From Bacteroidia bacterium (lineage in GTDB: Bacteria; Bacteroidota; Bacteroidia; UKL13-3), in contig JAGVLJ010000017.1 of NCBI GenBank assembly GCA_020049855.1, forward strand, positions 65,239 to 129,238: a stretch of DNA of 64,000 nucleotides, read 5' to 3'. The notes below the pieces were generated by a model, which was not told the DNA's origin, ran no database searches, and saw only the letters and a program-made list of their open reading frames with translations. This document shows positions 1 to 10,600 of this stretch, one piece after another. The translations under genes were made by a program, and so were the position numbers. Position 1 is the first letter of the stretch. Each line of letters begins with the position of its first letter.

Positions 1-1
1 T

Positions 2-1105
2 TTTTTGTTACCCTTCAGGTCCATTGTGCCGGGCGATGACGAGATAAAATTGTTTCCCAAGCACAGCGCCCGTTTTAAAATGATTCACAAAACCGATTGT
101 TTTATCATTGATGAAGCCTCGATGCTACGTGCCGATTTAATTGACGCCATTGACCATTGCCTTCGCCTCAATTGCGGGCAACCAAATTTGCCTTTCGGAG
201 GTAAACAAGTGATATTTTTTGGTGATTTATTTCAGTTGGAGCCGGTGGTACAGCAAAACGAAGTAGAGCGTTATCTTTTTACCGAGCATTACCGCAGCCA
301 TTATTTTTTTGATGCAAAGGTGTTTGACGAATTGCATATGCACTGCCTGGAATTGCGCAAGGTGTTCAGGCAAAATGATCCTGATTTTATCAAACTACTC
401 GATGCCATTAGGCTGAACCGTGCCGATGAATTTGAATTAACAGCACTCAACCAGCGTGTGAACCGTACATTTCATCCAACCAAAGACGATTTGTATATTA
501 CTGTTACCACCCGCAATCAGGTGGCATCAGGTATTAACGAGTTTGAATTGGATAAACTGCAGGGACGCGAACAGATTTATAATGGTTCGGTAGAAGGCGA
601 TTTCAGTGAAAAAAACCTACCCACGGATTTGCATCTGGTGTTGAAAGAAGGGGCACAAATTATTTTTATAAAAAATGAGGTGGGCAACCGCTGGGTAAAC
701 GGTACCATTGCTATTATTCACGCATTGGATGAAGATACCTTGAAGGTAAAAATGGCCAATGGGGATATTGAAGAAGTGAAACGCGAAACATGGGAAAACA
801 AACGATACAGTTGGGATGCTTCCAGAAGAAGAGTAGAGAGCGAAGTGATAGGCAGGTTTAAACAGTTTCCGGTAAAATTGGCGTGGGCCATTACCATTCA
901 TAAAAGTCAGGGGTTAACATTTGATAAAATGGTGGTGGATTTAGCCGGAGGTACGTTTGCACATGGGCAGTTATATGTGGCATTGAGCCGGTGTCGTTCG
1001 CTTGAAGGGTTGGTATTACGCGAGCCTATCAGGCAAAAAGATATTATTATTGATGAGCGGGTGGTGCGATTTGCCCGTAACTTTGCCGCATTGAAGGACT
1101 CATAA
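2..1105 (+). CDS. Pif1/RecD-like ATP-dependent DNA helicase, 5' part cut off by window edge
   Basis: The frame is open to the left edge, so the N-terminus, including the Walker A ATP-binding loop, lies outside the window. What is present starts at the conserved LPF..IVPGDDEI region. It has a Walker B box IIDEASML near residue 37 and a sensor-type FFGDLFQLEPV stretch near residue 70. The C-terminal UvrD_C_2-type helicase block (AWAITIHKSQGLTFDKM, then GQLYVALSRCRSLEGLVL) falls around residues 293-345. These motifs in this order are typical of superfamily 1B helicases of the Pif1/RecD group, which unwind DNA 5' to 3' using ATP. The specific job is not visible. A REP-like repeat follows directly after the stop codon. 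Confidence 0.85.
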   Translation, partial: FLLPFRSIVPGDDEIKLFPKHSARFKMIHKTDCFIIDEASMLRADLIDAIDHCLRLNCGQPNLPFGGKQVIFFGDLFQLEPVVQQNEVERYLFTEHYRSHYFFDAKVFDELHMHCLELRKVFRQNDPDFIKLLDAIRLNRADEFELTALNQRVNRTFHPTKDDLYITVTTRNQVASGINEFELDKLQGREQIYNGSVEGDFSEKNLPTDLHLVLKEGAQIIFIKNEVGNRWVNGTIAIIHALDEDTLKVKMANGDIEEVKRETWENKRYSWDASRRRVESEVIGRFKQFPVKLAWAITIHKSQGLTFDKMVVDLAGGTFAHGQLYVALSRCRSLEGLVLREPIRQKDIIIDERVVRFARNFAALKDS

Positions 1106-1110
1106 TAGCT

Positions 1111-1191
1111 CGTCATTGTGAACCATGTACTCATGGTGAAGCAATCTTTCTTTGACAAAGAGATTGCTCTGCATGTTACTTTACAATGACG
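1111..1191. repeat. REP-like imperfect palindrome
   Basis: The outer arms CGTCATTGT (1111-1119) and ACAATGACG (1183-1191) are exact reverse complements. The inner arms AGCAATCT (1140-1147) and AGATTGCT (1161-1168) also pair, and CTTTGACAAAG sits in the centre. The element occupies the gap between the helicase stop and the acetyltransferase start. Its form (GTCATTG...AGCAATC...GATTGCT...CAATGAC) resembles dispersed palindromic elements found in many bacterial genomes. That it is one of a family in this genome is inference, since only one copy of this type lies in the window. Confidence 0.7.
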
Positions 1192-1205
1192 GTGAAGGTG
1201 CAAAT

Positions 1206-1727
1206 ATGAAGGAAGAACTAACATTCAGAAAGGCGAAAGACAGCGATGCCAAACAATTGGCTAAAATCGCCAATAATAAAAACATCGCCCGCAATATGCG
1301 CGATCGGTTTCCGTATCCCTACACGCTGGCCGATGCGAAGGAGTACATCAAAAATGTAAAGGAAAATCCGCTTTTTGAGCATGTGTTTGCCATTACCTTG
1401 CAAAATGAAATAATTGGTTCGGTAGGCGGTTTTCGAGACGAAGATGTGTATGCATACAATATGGAAATAGGCTACTGGATAGCTGAGGAGCACTGGAACA
1501 AAGGTTACGGAACAAAAGCTTTGCAATGGATAACCAAATATCTTTTTGAGCTCACCGATGTGAACCGCTTGTATGCCGGAGTGTTTGAATACAATGTCGC
1601 TTCTGCCGATGTATTGGAGAAATGTGGTTTCAGGCATGTAGCCCGTGTGCGGCAAAAGGTGTATAAAGAAGGCAACTATTACGATGAGTTTTTGTTTGAT
1701 CTGCTGCGCGAAGATTTTGAAGACTGA
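1206..1727 (+). CDS. GNAT family N-acetyltransferase (RimJ/RimL type)
   Basis: This 173-aa protein has the RimL-type acetyltransferase layout: [20 protein letters not shown] at the N-terminus, [18 protein letters not shown] as the acetyl-CoA binding motif A, then [20 protein letters not shown] near the C-terminus. The substrate cannot be told; relatives acetylate protein N-termini or small amines. An ATG further upstream at 1152 would extend the protein through the palindromic repeat with no family similarity, so the ATG at 1206 was chosen. pdxJ begins 5 bases after the stop, so the two genes are probably co-transcribed. Confidence 0.85.
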   Translation: MKEELTFRKAKDSDAKQLAKIANNKNIARNMRDRFPYPYTLADAKEYIKNVKENPLFEHVFAITLQNEIIGSVGGFRDEDVYAYNMEIGYWIAEEHWNKGYGTKALQWITKYLFELTDVNRLYAGVFEYNVASADVLEKCGFRHVARVRQKVYKEGNYYDEFLFDLLREDFED

Positions 1728-1732
1728 GAGCC

Positions 1733-2455
1733 ATGACTAAACTGAGTGTAAACATTAATAAATTTGCCACCCTTCGCAATTCACGTGGCGGAAATAATCC
1801 GGATGTGGTAAAAGCAGCTTTAGACTGCGAGCGTTTCGGGGCACAGGGAATAACGGTACATCCCAGACCCGATGAACGGCATATACGTTACAGCGATGTG
1901 CGTGAACTAAAAAAAGTGCTCACCACCGAGTTGAATATAGAGGGCAATCCGAAAGAGCAAAAATTTGTGGAACTGGTGATGGAAGTAAAACCTGCACAGG
2001 TAACATTAGTTCCGGATGCGATGGGGCAACTAACATCCGATCATGGCTGGGATACACTTTCCAACAAGTCGTATCTTGCCGAAACTATAGCCATGTTTAA
2101 GCAGGCTGGTATTCGTACTTCCATTTTTGTAGATGCCGATTTGCGCATGGTAGAAGGAGCGAAAGAAACCGGAACCAACCGGATAGAACTTTACACAGAA
2201 TTATATGCACGAGATTATGCTGCCAACCGAGTCAAAGCCATTGCTCCTTTTGAAAAAGCAGCATTAGTGGCATTTGATTTAGGTATAGGATTAAATGCAG
2301 GACACGATTTGAGTTTGGAAAACCTAAATTATTTTCATTCGCATGTGCTTGGCCTGCTCGAAGTATCCATTGGTCATGCGTTGGTATGTGATGCGCTCTA
2401 CTATGGTTTGGAGAATACCATTCAGCTTTACCTGCGTCAGTTGACTATGGTGTAA
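1733..2455 (+). CDS. pdxJ: Pyridoxine 5'-phosphate synthase
   Basis: PdxJ condenses 1-deoxy-D-xylulose 5-phosphate with 3-amino-2-oxopropyl phosphate to make pyridoxine 5'-phosphate, the last ring-forming step of the DXP-dependent vitamin B6 route. The 240-aa length is normal for the family. Signature segments are [15 protein letters not shown] at the N-terminus, [17 protein letters not shown] (substrate and phosphate contacts), [22 protein letters not shown], and [13 protein letters not shown] near the C-terminus. The end overlaps the convergent lipoprotein gene by 19 bases. dxr elsewhere in the window shows that the organism makes DXP. Confidence 0.97.
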   Translation: MTKLSVNINKFATLRNSRGGNNPDVVKAALDCERFGAQGITVHPRPDERHIRYSDVRELKKVLTTELNIEGNPKEQKFVELVMEVKPAQVTLVPDAMGQLTSDHGWDTLSNKSYLAETIAMFKQAGIRTSIFVDADLRMVEGAKETGTNRIELYTELYARDYAANRVKAIAPFEKAALVAFDLGIGLNAGHDLSLENLNYFHSHVLGLLEVSIGHALVCDALYYGLENTIQLYLRQLTMV

Positions 2456-3069
2456 CTATTTTTTTGTTTTACTGTTTCTATCAGCTTTCCGTTTTTATAT
2501 TTTTTCCACGTTCCGGTGTTTTTTTTGGTAGTTTGGTTGATGTAGATGTAAAATCGCTCTTCCAGTAATTGTCCCGTATAATCGTATTCTGTTTCTGAAA
2601 CGAGTCTGGTTTTTTCGTTAAAATTACTATACAGCCGCAAGATTCCGTTTTTGTCAAACTGCCGTGAGTCTCCTGTAAGAGTGCGGTTGGTATCAATGCT
2701 GTCGGCTTTGTAATATCCATAGGAAGCCATTCTTCCGTTGGGGTGATAGGTAACAACCAGTTCGCCATGTTGGGTTATCATTCGTTCCGAACTTATTTCG
2801 GCATTGGTAACTAATCTTTCGCGAAGCACATGTTCAGTAGCATCATATAGTTCTTCGGCTACAAGTTGTCCGTGTTGATTGAAAGATTTCCACCAGCCGT
2901 TTTTTTTATTATTCAAAGTGGTGCCGGTGGTATAGCCGCTATCTGGGTTGTAACGAGTTGATTGATTTTGGGTGGTGGTTTCTTCCTGTGGCTCAGCTTC
3001 TTTTTTTTGATTGTTGCACGAGGCAAACATAAAAATAGCGGTTAGCGCAATTGTACATTTCATTTTCAT
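2437..3069 (-). CDS. MORN_2/YwqK-like repeat lipoprotein
   Basis: About 210 aa, beginning with a lipoprotein signal (basic MKMK, hydrophobic stretch, then MFASC with the lipidated cysteine). A Gln/Glu-rich linker follows. The body consists of short repeats of the type G-W-W-K-S-F-N-x-x-G-Q-L: [50 protein letters not shown]. Such MORN_2-type repeats, often annotated as YwqK antitoxin-like, form beta-hairpin arrays of unknown function in exported Bacteroidota proteins. The start at 3069 puts the signal peptide at the N-terminus; an upstream start at 3105 would add 12 residues with no support. It is divergent from the broken AHSA1-like gene. Confidence 0.75.
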   Translation of the reverse strand: MKMKCTIALTAIFMFASCNNQKKEAEPQEETTTQNQSTRYNPDSGYTTGTTLNNKKNGWWKSFNQHGQLVAEELYDATEHVLRERLVTNAEISSERMITQHGELVVTYHPNGRMASYGYYKADSIDTNRTLTGDSRQFDKNGILRLYSNFNEKTRLVSETEYDYTGQLLEERFYIYINQTTKKNTGTWKKYKNGKLIETVKQKNSYTIVN

Positions 3070-3095
3070 TTGTAATTTTAGGCAAATTTGGGAAT

Positions 3096-3506
3096 ATGAA
3101 AACAAAAATAATCCGGCAGGAAGTAATTTTTAATGCGTTGCCCGATGAAGTGTATAATTTACTGATAAATGAAGACCTGCATTCAACTTTTACGGGCAGC
3201 GAAACCATGATGCCCCACAAAGAAGGGAAATCATTTTCTGTTTATGGGGGATATATCACCGGAAAAAATGTTGAGTTGATACCGGGCGAAAAAATTGTTC
3301 AGGAATGGAGAGCAGAAGAATAGGGCTGGCCCGGAGATCATTTTTCAAAGGTGATCTTCACTTTTGTGCGCCATGGAAAAGGCAAAACAAAACTGTTTTT
3401 TCAGCAAAGCGGTATTCCTGCCCACAAAGCAGCCTCTATTGGGAGAGGATGGCACAAGTACTATTGGCAACCCATGAAAGATTTACTTCAACATTTGCGG
3501 GATTAG
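3096..3506 (+). pseudogene. AHSA1/SRPBCC-family gene interrupted by an in-frame TAG
   Basis: From the ATG at 3096 the frame encodes an Aha1-type START/SRPBCC protein: VIFNALPDEVYNLLINE, SFSVYGGYITGKNVELIPG, then KIVQEWRAEE. A TAG follows at 3321-3323. The same frame continues without any shift as GWPGDHFSKVIFTF and GIPAHKAASIGRGWHKYYW, ending at TAG 3504-3506. The full 136 codons match the usual family length and order, including the conserved W-R-A...W-P-x-x-H junction that the stop splits. A single nonsense mutation is the simplest reading. A sequencing error or readthrough is not excluded. The 3' end overlaps the convergent mmcQ-type gene by 4 bases. Confidence 0.85.
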
Positions 3507-3856
3507 CGTATCAACATAGCTCTGTCTTTTTTTGGCATTTTTTTTATTACCTCCTCATACGAGTGGTCAATCAGTTGATGCAGGAGCCATTGTGGCAGTT
3601 TGGCATTTAGTTGTACAGTATTCCACAAACTTTTATTCATATGAAAGCCCGGTTGAATGGCATCTGGAAATTCAGCCCGCAGTTCAATGGCTCGATTGGG
3701 GTCGCATTTAAGGTTTACATAGTCTGGTTTGTTCAATGAAATGAGGGCAAATATTTTATTCATCACTTTAAATACAAGTACATCTTCTCCAAAGGGAAAA
3801 CTTTCAGTTACGGCTTCCTTTTGCAGGCAATATTCACGAAGTGTTTCAATGTTCAT
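3503..3856 (-). CDS. MmcQ/YjbR family DNA-binding protein
   Basis: A 117-aa single-domain protein with the family pattern: MNIETLREYCLQKEAVTESFPFG, VFKVMNKIFALISL, VNLKCDPNRAIELRAEF, PGFHMNKSLWNTVQLN and a C-terminal DHSYEEVIKKMPKK. Members have a CyaY-like double-wing fold. Some are called DNA-binding, but the cellular role is not established. Length and motif order are complete. The gene is transcribed towards the broken AHSA1-like gene. Confidence 0.9.
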   Translation of the reverse strand: MNIETLREYCLQKEAVTESFPFGEDVLVFKVMNKIFALISLNKPDYVNLKCDPNRAIELRAEFPDAIQPGFHMNKSLWNTVQLNAKLPQWLLHQLIDHSYEEVIKKMPKKDRAMLIR

Positions 3857-3961
3857 GTAAATTATTGACTTACAGTAGCAGTAAAATTCAGCTTTTTCTC
3901 GCGTTTAAACAAACAATTTGTATTTTAGCAACCAGTTTAATCAAGTGAAACCATAACTAAT

Positions 3962-3989
3962 AAAGGCAATTATATTATTGCCTTTTTTT
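3962..3989 (+). terminator. Rho-independent terminator-like hairpin upstream of ruvA
   Basis: A perfect 9-bp stem, AAAGGCAAT (3962-3970) with ATTGCCTTT (3977-3985), has a 6-base loop and is followed by more T residues. It sits only 16 bases before the ruvA start and no plus-strand gene ends just upstream. It may act as an attenuator, end an unannotated short transcript, or be inactive. Confidence 0.55.
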
Positions 3990-4001
3990 ATTGATAAGTA
4001 T

Positions 4002-4583
4002 ATGATCGAACACCTTGAAGGCATTCTTACCTCATTAACACCAGCCTATGCAGTAATAGACTGTGGCGGAGTGGGCTATGGCATACATATATCGCTGCAA
4101 ACCTACGAAAAGGTTAAAAATAGGAGCAAGGCAAAGTTGCTTACCCACTTAGTGGTGCGGGAAGATGCCCATGTACTTTTTGGCTTTTCTGAGGAGAGTG
4201 AGCGGGTGGTGTTCAGGCAGTTGATTTCGGTACAGGGTATAGGCCCCAATACCGCAAGGATGATTTTATCTTCATTGTCGTCCAGCGAATTGCAAAGCGC
4301 AATAATATCAGGGAACTTATCGTTATTGAAATCCGTAAAAGGCGTAGGCCCAAAAACTGCACAACGTTTACTAATTGAGTTGCAAGACAAAATGAAATTA
4401 TCCGGAGTAGGACATACAGTTTCTTATAATTATTCAGGTGCTAATCTTGAAGAAGCATTAGCGGCACTGACTATGCTTGGGTTTTCAAAAGTTGAATCAG
4501 AAAAGGTACTGTTACGTATTATTAACAATGGGGGAGAGCTTCCAGTAGAAGAATTGGTAAAACAAGCTTTAAAAACATTGTAA
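4002..4583 (+). CDS. ruvA: Holliday junction branch migration protein RuvA
   Basis: RuvA binds four-way DNA junctions and loads the RuvB motor during recombination repair. The 193-aa protein starts with MIEHLEGILTSLTPAYAVID (OB-fold domain I). Two helix-hairpin-helix motifs follow, LISVQGIGPNTARMILSSL and LLKSVKGVGPKTAQRLLIEL, around residues 70-125, and the C-terminal domain III carries NLEEALAALTMLGFSK. The ATG at 4002 fits the family N-terminus; an upstream in-frame start at 3978 would add eight residues encoded within the hairpin. sprA starts 17 bases downstream. The ruvA-sprA-gcvH-vanZ order is a common Bacteroidota arrangement. Confidence 0.97.
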   Translation: MIEHLEGILTSLTPAYAVIDCGGVGYGIHISLQTYEKVKNRSKAKLLTHLVVREDAHVLFGFSEESERVVFRQLISVQGIGPNTARMILSSLSSSELQSAIISGNLSLLKSVKGVGPKTAQRLLIELQDKMKLSGVGHTVSYNYSGANLEEALAALTMLGFSKVESEKVLLRIINNGGELPVEELVKQALKTL

Positions 4584-4600
4584 TAAGAAAATAAGATACG

Positions 4601-7600
4601 TTGGCACCTGAGTTCAAAAATATTTTTCTAGTTACACTTTCATCAGCGGTTGTTTCGCTGATGTGGGGTGCCACACCCACCGGAAAAATTACAAGAACTA
4701 ACTTAGGTAGCCTGTATAACTGGGTGGAAGAGGATGGTCCGAAAGGGGATAGTACTAAAAAAAATATATTACCTTATCCTCTAAAAGATAGGAAGCCCTG
4801 GGAACGAAAAAAGAAAAATCCCCTCGACTTGCAAGACCCTCCTAATGTAGAGGAAGAAGTAGTGCTTGATGAAGAAGGGAAAAATTTTAATATCACTAAC
4901 AAAGTAGGAAATCAGCCCTACGGTTTGCCTGCCACAAAGGAGTTTAATCAGTTTTTAAAAGACGAGCAGAAAAAAACACAACAACAATATTTTCAACAGC
5001 GCTCTAAAGCACAAAACTTTGTTAAGGGAGGGGGAATCATTCCCCCGTTAAATGTTGGGCCTAAAATTTTCGACCGCATTTTTGGAAGCGGGGTAATTGA
5101 TATCAAACCACAAGGTACAGCCGAGTTAATTTTCTCGGGAAATTTTAATACGGTTCGAAATCCTGCTTTCACTGCCCGTCAGCAGCGTACGGGTCAGTTT
5201 GATTTTAAACAAAAAATTCAATTGAATGTGCAGGGAAGTGTGGGCGATAAACTGAAGGTAAGCATGAATTATGATACCGAAGCTACTTTTGATTTTGAGA
5301 ACCAGACCAAATTAAATTACTCAGGGAAAGAAGACGAAATTATCAAAAAAATTGAACTTGGTAATGTGAGTTTACCTTTACAATCATCTTTGATACAGGG
5401 TAGTCAAAGTTTGTTTGGTGTTAAAACACAAATGCAATTTGGGCGACTTACCTGGACCTCGGTTTACTCCCAGCAAAAAGGTAAAATTACTGAGACCGAA
5501 ATTTCTGGCGGGGCACAAATTACCAAGTTCGATATTCAGAGTGATAACTATGAAGCCAATAAGCACTTTTTTCTCTCCCACTTGTTTCGTAATAATTACA
5601 ATTCGTGGTTGTCAAAATTGCCCATTATTTCTTCTCCTGTTTTAATTACGCGGGTAGAAGTATGGGTAACCAACAAATCGGGGGCGTATGAAGGAGTAAG
5701 AGATGTGCTTGGAGTGCAGGATTTTGGAGAATGGGACACAGCATACATGGCAAATAAAACCCCCGATGTGGTTGATTTTAATGGGGAGCGCGTACCTTCC
5801 AACAGGTCAAATAAATTATACAATACGTTTGCACTTAGCGGTGATTCTTCTCTTCGTAATTCGTATGAAGTAATTCAAACTTTGCAGAATCAGAATAAAA
5901 TTTATTCTACCTATCTGGTACCGGTTCGCGATTATCAGTTGCTCAACTACGCCCGCCAGTTATCAAGTAATGAATATACTTTGAACGAGAAGTTAGGGTA
6001 TATTTCTCTAAACAACGCACTGAATTCAGATGAGATGCTGTGCGTAGCCTATGAGTACACGATTAACGGAGTTCCTTATAAGGTTGGTGAATTTTCTACC
6101 GATATTCCAGCTAATTCCGCCCGTCCGAATGTATTGTTTTTAAAAATGTTGAAAGGACAAAACATCAGACCCGATTATCCCATGTGGGATTTAATGATGA
6201 AAAATATTTATTCGTTGGGCGCGTATCAGGTACAGCCCAAAGATTTCAGATTAAACATTATTTATGCTGACGACCCTTCAGGATCGGATTTAAACTATAT
6301 ACCTGCTGCCGGAGAAAGCAAATTACAGGGCGTTCCTTTGCTAACTGTACTTAATCTTGATCGAATTAATGTACAACAGGAACCTACACCTGATGGTAAT
6401 TTTGATTTTTTGGAGCGGTATACGGTGATTTCGTCAAGCGGACGAATTATTTTTCCTGTCACAGAACCGTTTGGAAGCTATCTTCGAACGAAATTTGTAG
6501 ATTCAACGAAAGCCAACTATTATACTTTTCAGGAACTGTATGATTCTACTCGATTTGCTGCAATACAAATCCCTCAAAAGAATAAATTTTTTCTTAGAGG
6601 GAGTTACCAAAGTGCTGCCGGATCAGAAATTCCATTGGGGGCTATCAACGTACCTAAAGGTTCGGTAAAAGTTACCGCCAATGGAACACTGCTTACTGAA
6701 GGTTCGGATTTTATTGTAGATTATTCTGCGGGTCGTGTTCGTATCATCAATTCCGGGTTATTATCATCAGGTGCGGTGATTAAGGTTTCTTCCGAAAGCA
6801 ATACGATGTTTAATATCCAGCAAAAAACACTTATCGGTTCACGTTTTGATTTTAAAGCAAGCAACAATGTGATTTTTGGGGGTACGGTGATGTACCTGCG
6901 CGAAAAACCACTTACGCCAAAGGTAAATATTGGGGAGGAGCCTATTGCAAACATGGTGATTGGGGTTGATGGTTCAGTAAATAAGCAATCTCGATGGTTA
7001 ACCAAAATGGTTGATAAACTTCCGTTCATTGAAACCAAGGAGATGTCGTCAGTTCAGTTTGGAGGTGAATATGCGCGTTTATTTCCAGGAGTACAGAAAA
7101 TGATTGGAAAGGGGGGTAATGCCTATATTGACGATTTTGAAGGAAGTGAAACCCCCATTGATTTAAAGGGACAGAGTAACTGGATGCTTGCAAGTATTCC
7201 GCAAGGGCAGCCAACTTTATTTCCAGAAGCAAGTCTGGGGAATAATAATCTTGGGTTAGGCTTCAAGCGAGCCTTATTATCGTGGTATAGTATTGATCCG
7301 TTGTTTACCCAAGATATGAATCTTACTCCAAAACATATTAAGGAGGATTTGAACCAACGAAGCAGTCACATGGTTCGAGCAGTAACTATTGATGAAATTT
7401 GGCCAAGTAAAAAAATTCAACAAGGTATGCCCACCACCCTTCAAACATTTGATTTGGCTTTTTACCCGTACAAACGCGGGCCGTATAATTATACCATTAA
7501 CGGGTTGAATGGAGCCGGGCAATTAACCAATCCTCAAAGTAATTGGGGAGGTATAATGCGAAGGTTAGAAACAAACGATTTTGAAGCCGCTAATATTGAT

Positions 7601-10600
7601 TACATTGAAATATGGATGATGGATCCGTACTTGGAATATAAAAAATACGGGATTGCCAATCCCGGAGAATTATATATTAACCTCGGAAATATTTCGGAAG
7701 ATGTATTGAAGGATTCGCGTAAGAGCTTTGAAAATGGATTACCAAAAGATATAGACTTAGCGGGAGTCAAAACGGATACCACTGCATGGGGAAGGGTGCC
7801 AACAGTGCCTACTATTAATTTTGCGTTTGATTCTGATCCGAATGCACGCAAAAGGCAGGACGCAGGCTTAGACGGGCTGATTGATGACGATGAATTAGGC
7901 TATTTTAATGCGAGCTATCTTGATAAAGTACAAACGGCTTTTGGTTCGGCTTCGCAGGCTTACCTCAATGCGCTTGAAGATCCATCAGGCGATAATTTTC
8001 ATTATTACCGGGGTACTGACTTTGACAATAACAGTGTCCCTATTTTGGTTCGCTACCAGCGTATCAATTCCCACGAAGGAAACTCACCAACCCCCGATCA
8101 ATCACCTGAAAGTTATCCAACCGCCATTACCAATACCCCCGATGATGAAGACTTGAATAAAGATTTCACCGTTAATGAGTTGGAGGAATATTATCAATAC
8201 AGGCTGGACATAAGTGAAAATGGATTACAGGTAGGTAAGAATTATGTTACTGACCGGGTAGTGAAATATGATAAAGAACTTGCAAATGGGAAAAGAGATA
8301 GTGCCGTGTGGTTTCAAATAAAAATTCCTGTACACGATTACGAAAGCAAGATTGGTCAGATAACGGATTTTAAATCCATCCGTTTTATGCGTATGTTTTT
8401 GCGAGGATTCTCCGATAGTATGGTTCTTCGTTTTGCACAAATTAATCTGGTTCGTGCCGACTGGAGGAAATACACCAATTCACTAATACGACCCGGGGAA
8501 CATATCCCCATTGACCCAAATGATTTAACAGATTTTGTTGTATCAACTGTAAACATTGAAGAGAACAGTAAACGAACCCCAATTATTTATACGTTGCCTC
8601 CCGGCATTATTCGGGAGCAGGATATATCCAATCCGCAACCGGTACAGCTAAATGAACAATCGCTTTCGTTAAAGGTTTGTAACCTTAAGGATGGAGATGC
8701 AAAAGCAGTTTTTAAAACCACCGTTTTTGATATACGAAATTATAAAAAACTTAAGATGTTTTTGCACGCAGAAGGTGATAATCTCAAGCCGGGCGAGTTG
8801 ACTGCATTTATTCGGTTAGGTACTGACCTTACCAATAATTACTATGAGTATGAAATTCCATTAACCCCTACTGCTTATGGAACGGCTGATCCGAACTTAA
8901 TTTGGCCTTCGGTAAATGAAATAAGTGCCGATATTGAGGATTTTTATTTAGCTAAACAGAACAGAACAAGCAATAACGTAAGTCCGACTGTTCCGTACAC
9001 TATGAACATAGGCAGCAGAAAAATTACGGTACTTGGTCTTCCCGACTTAAGCAGCGTAAAGGTGATTATGCTTGGTATTCGCAACCCGAAACGCGGTGAC
9101 GATAACCCATTAGATGATGCTTTGCCAAAGTGTGGTGAAGTTTGGTTTAATGAATTGCGTGTATCAGATTTTGTTAATAGAGGAGGATGGGCTACTACCG
9201 GTCGTGTTGTTACAAAACTGGCTGATTTCGGAACATTAAACGGTTCGGTTAACTATTACAGTGTAGGCTGGGGTGGTATTGATAAAAAATTAAATGAAAG
9301 AAGCTTAAAAGAGCAATTGCAATTAAGTTTTGCTTCTAACTTTGAGTTAGGTAAATTTTTCCCGGTTAAATCCGGAATAAGTATTCCTATGTTTTATTCT
9401 TATTCACAAACTTCAATTAAACCGCTTTACAATCCGTTAAATCCTGACATAAAATTAAGCACTGCCTTAAAAACAAGTAACCCAACGGAACAACTTCGTA
9501 TTATTGCGGCATCTGAAGATTTTACTACACAACGAAGTATTAACTTCACCAATATAAGAAAGAACAGAGTTGGTAGTCAAAAATCGCATGTGTATGATGT
9601 GGAGAATCTGAGTTTCTCGTATTCGTATTCGGAAGTTTATAAGCGAAACGAGTTTATTGAATACCAACTTACTAAAAACTATCAGGTTGGAGGGGCTTAT
9701 TCTTTCAACTTTCAGAATAAACCAACGCAACCGTTTAAAAAAATTAAACCCAAAAGTTTAGTTTTAATTAAGGAGTTTAATTTTAACTTACTGCCCAGTG
9801 TGGCCACTGTGCGGTACACTTTTGATAGAAGGTATGGCGAAACTATTTACCGAAATAATGATAGTAAAAATACCATTATTGCACCACTGTATGATAAGAA
9901 TTACACCATGACTCGGTTTTACGAATTGCGATGGGATTTAACACGATCCTTAAAGCTCGATTATACCGCCACAGTAAGTGCTCGTATTGATGAACCTGCC
10001 GGAAAAATTAATTCACAGGAGGCTAAGGATAGCATACGAGCCAATTTATTCAGGCTTGGCCGTACAACAAATTTTAATCAAACAGCTGCGTTAACGTATA
10101 ATGTACCGATTAATAAAATCCCGGCTTTAAACTGGGTAACAGTAAGCACGAGGTACAGTGCTCAATATACCTGGCAAACTGCCCCGCCCGCTGCCGATAG
10201 TTTGGGGAATACAATTACCAACCAACAAGCTAAATCACTTAATGGTCAGTTAAACATGACTGGACTTTATAACAAGTCGAAATTTTTACAAAAAATAAAT
10301 AACCCTGCGTTAGCTAAAAAACTTGAAGAAAAGGCAAGGGAAGATGAAAGAAAAAAACCGCGAAAGTACACCCTGAAAACGCGCCCCGGATCAAGTAAAA
10401 AAGACACAATTTGGGAAAAGGTAAAAGCGAAGAAAAAATTTGAAGCTTCACCAATAGTTAAATCAGGATTTCGTTTATTGATGTCATTGAGGAGTGTTAC
10501 TTTTTCGTATGGACAAAGCAATAACACCACGTTACCGGGTTTTAATCCCAAGCCAGGTAATTTTGGGCAGGATTGGGGCTTAAATGCACCTGGGTTGGAC

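Noticed and set aside
1218-1655. 145-codon minus-strand frame opposite the acetyltransferase
   Set aside because: Covers a gene with clear GNAT motifs on the other strand and shows no recognisable domain.
3321-3323. Recoding of TAG as pyrrolysine, or TAA reassignment
   Set aside because: Other genes in the window end normally in TAA and TAG, and no recoding machinery or signals are visible. TGA selenocysteine is not applicable because the stops are TAG and TAA.
3305-3610. 101-codon frame overlapping the broken AHSA1-like gene
   Set aside because: The family similarity after the TAG lies in the original frame, not in this one.
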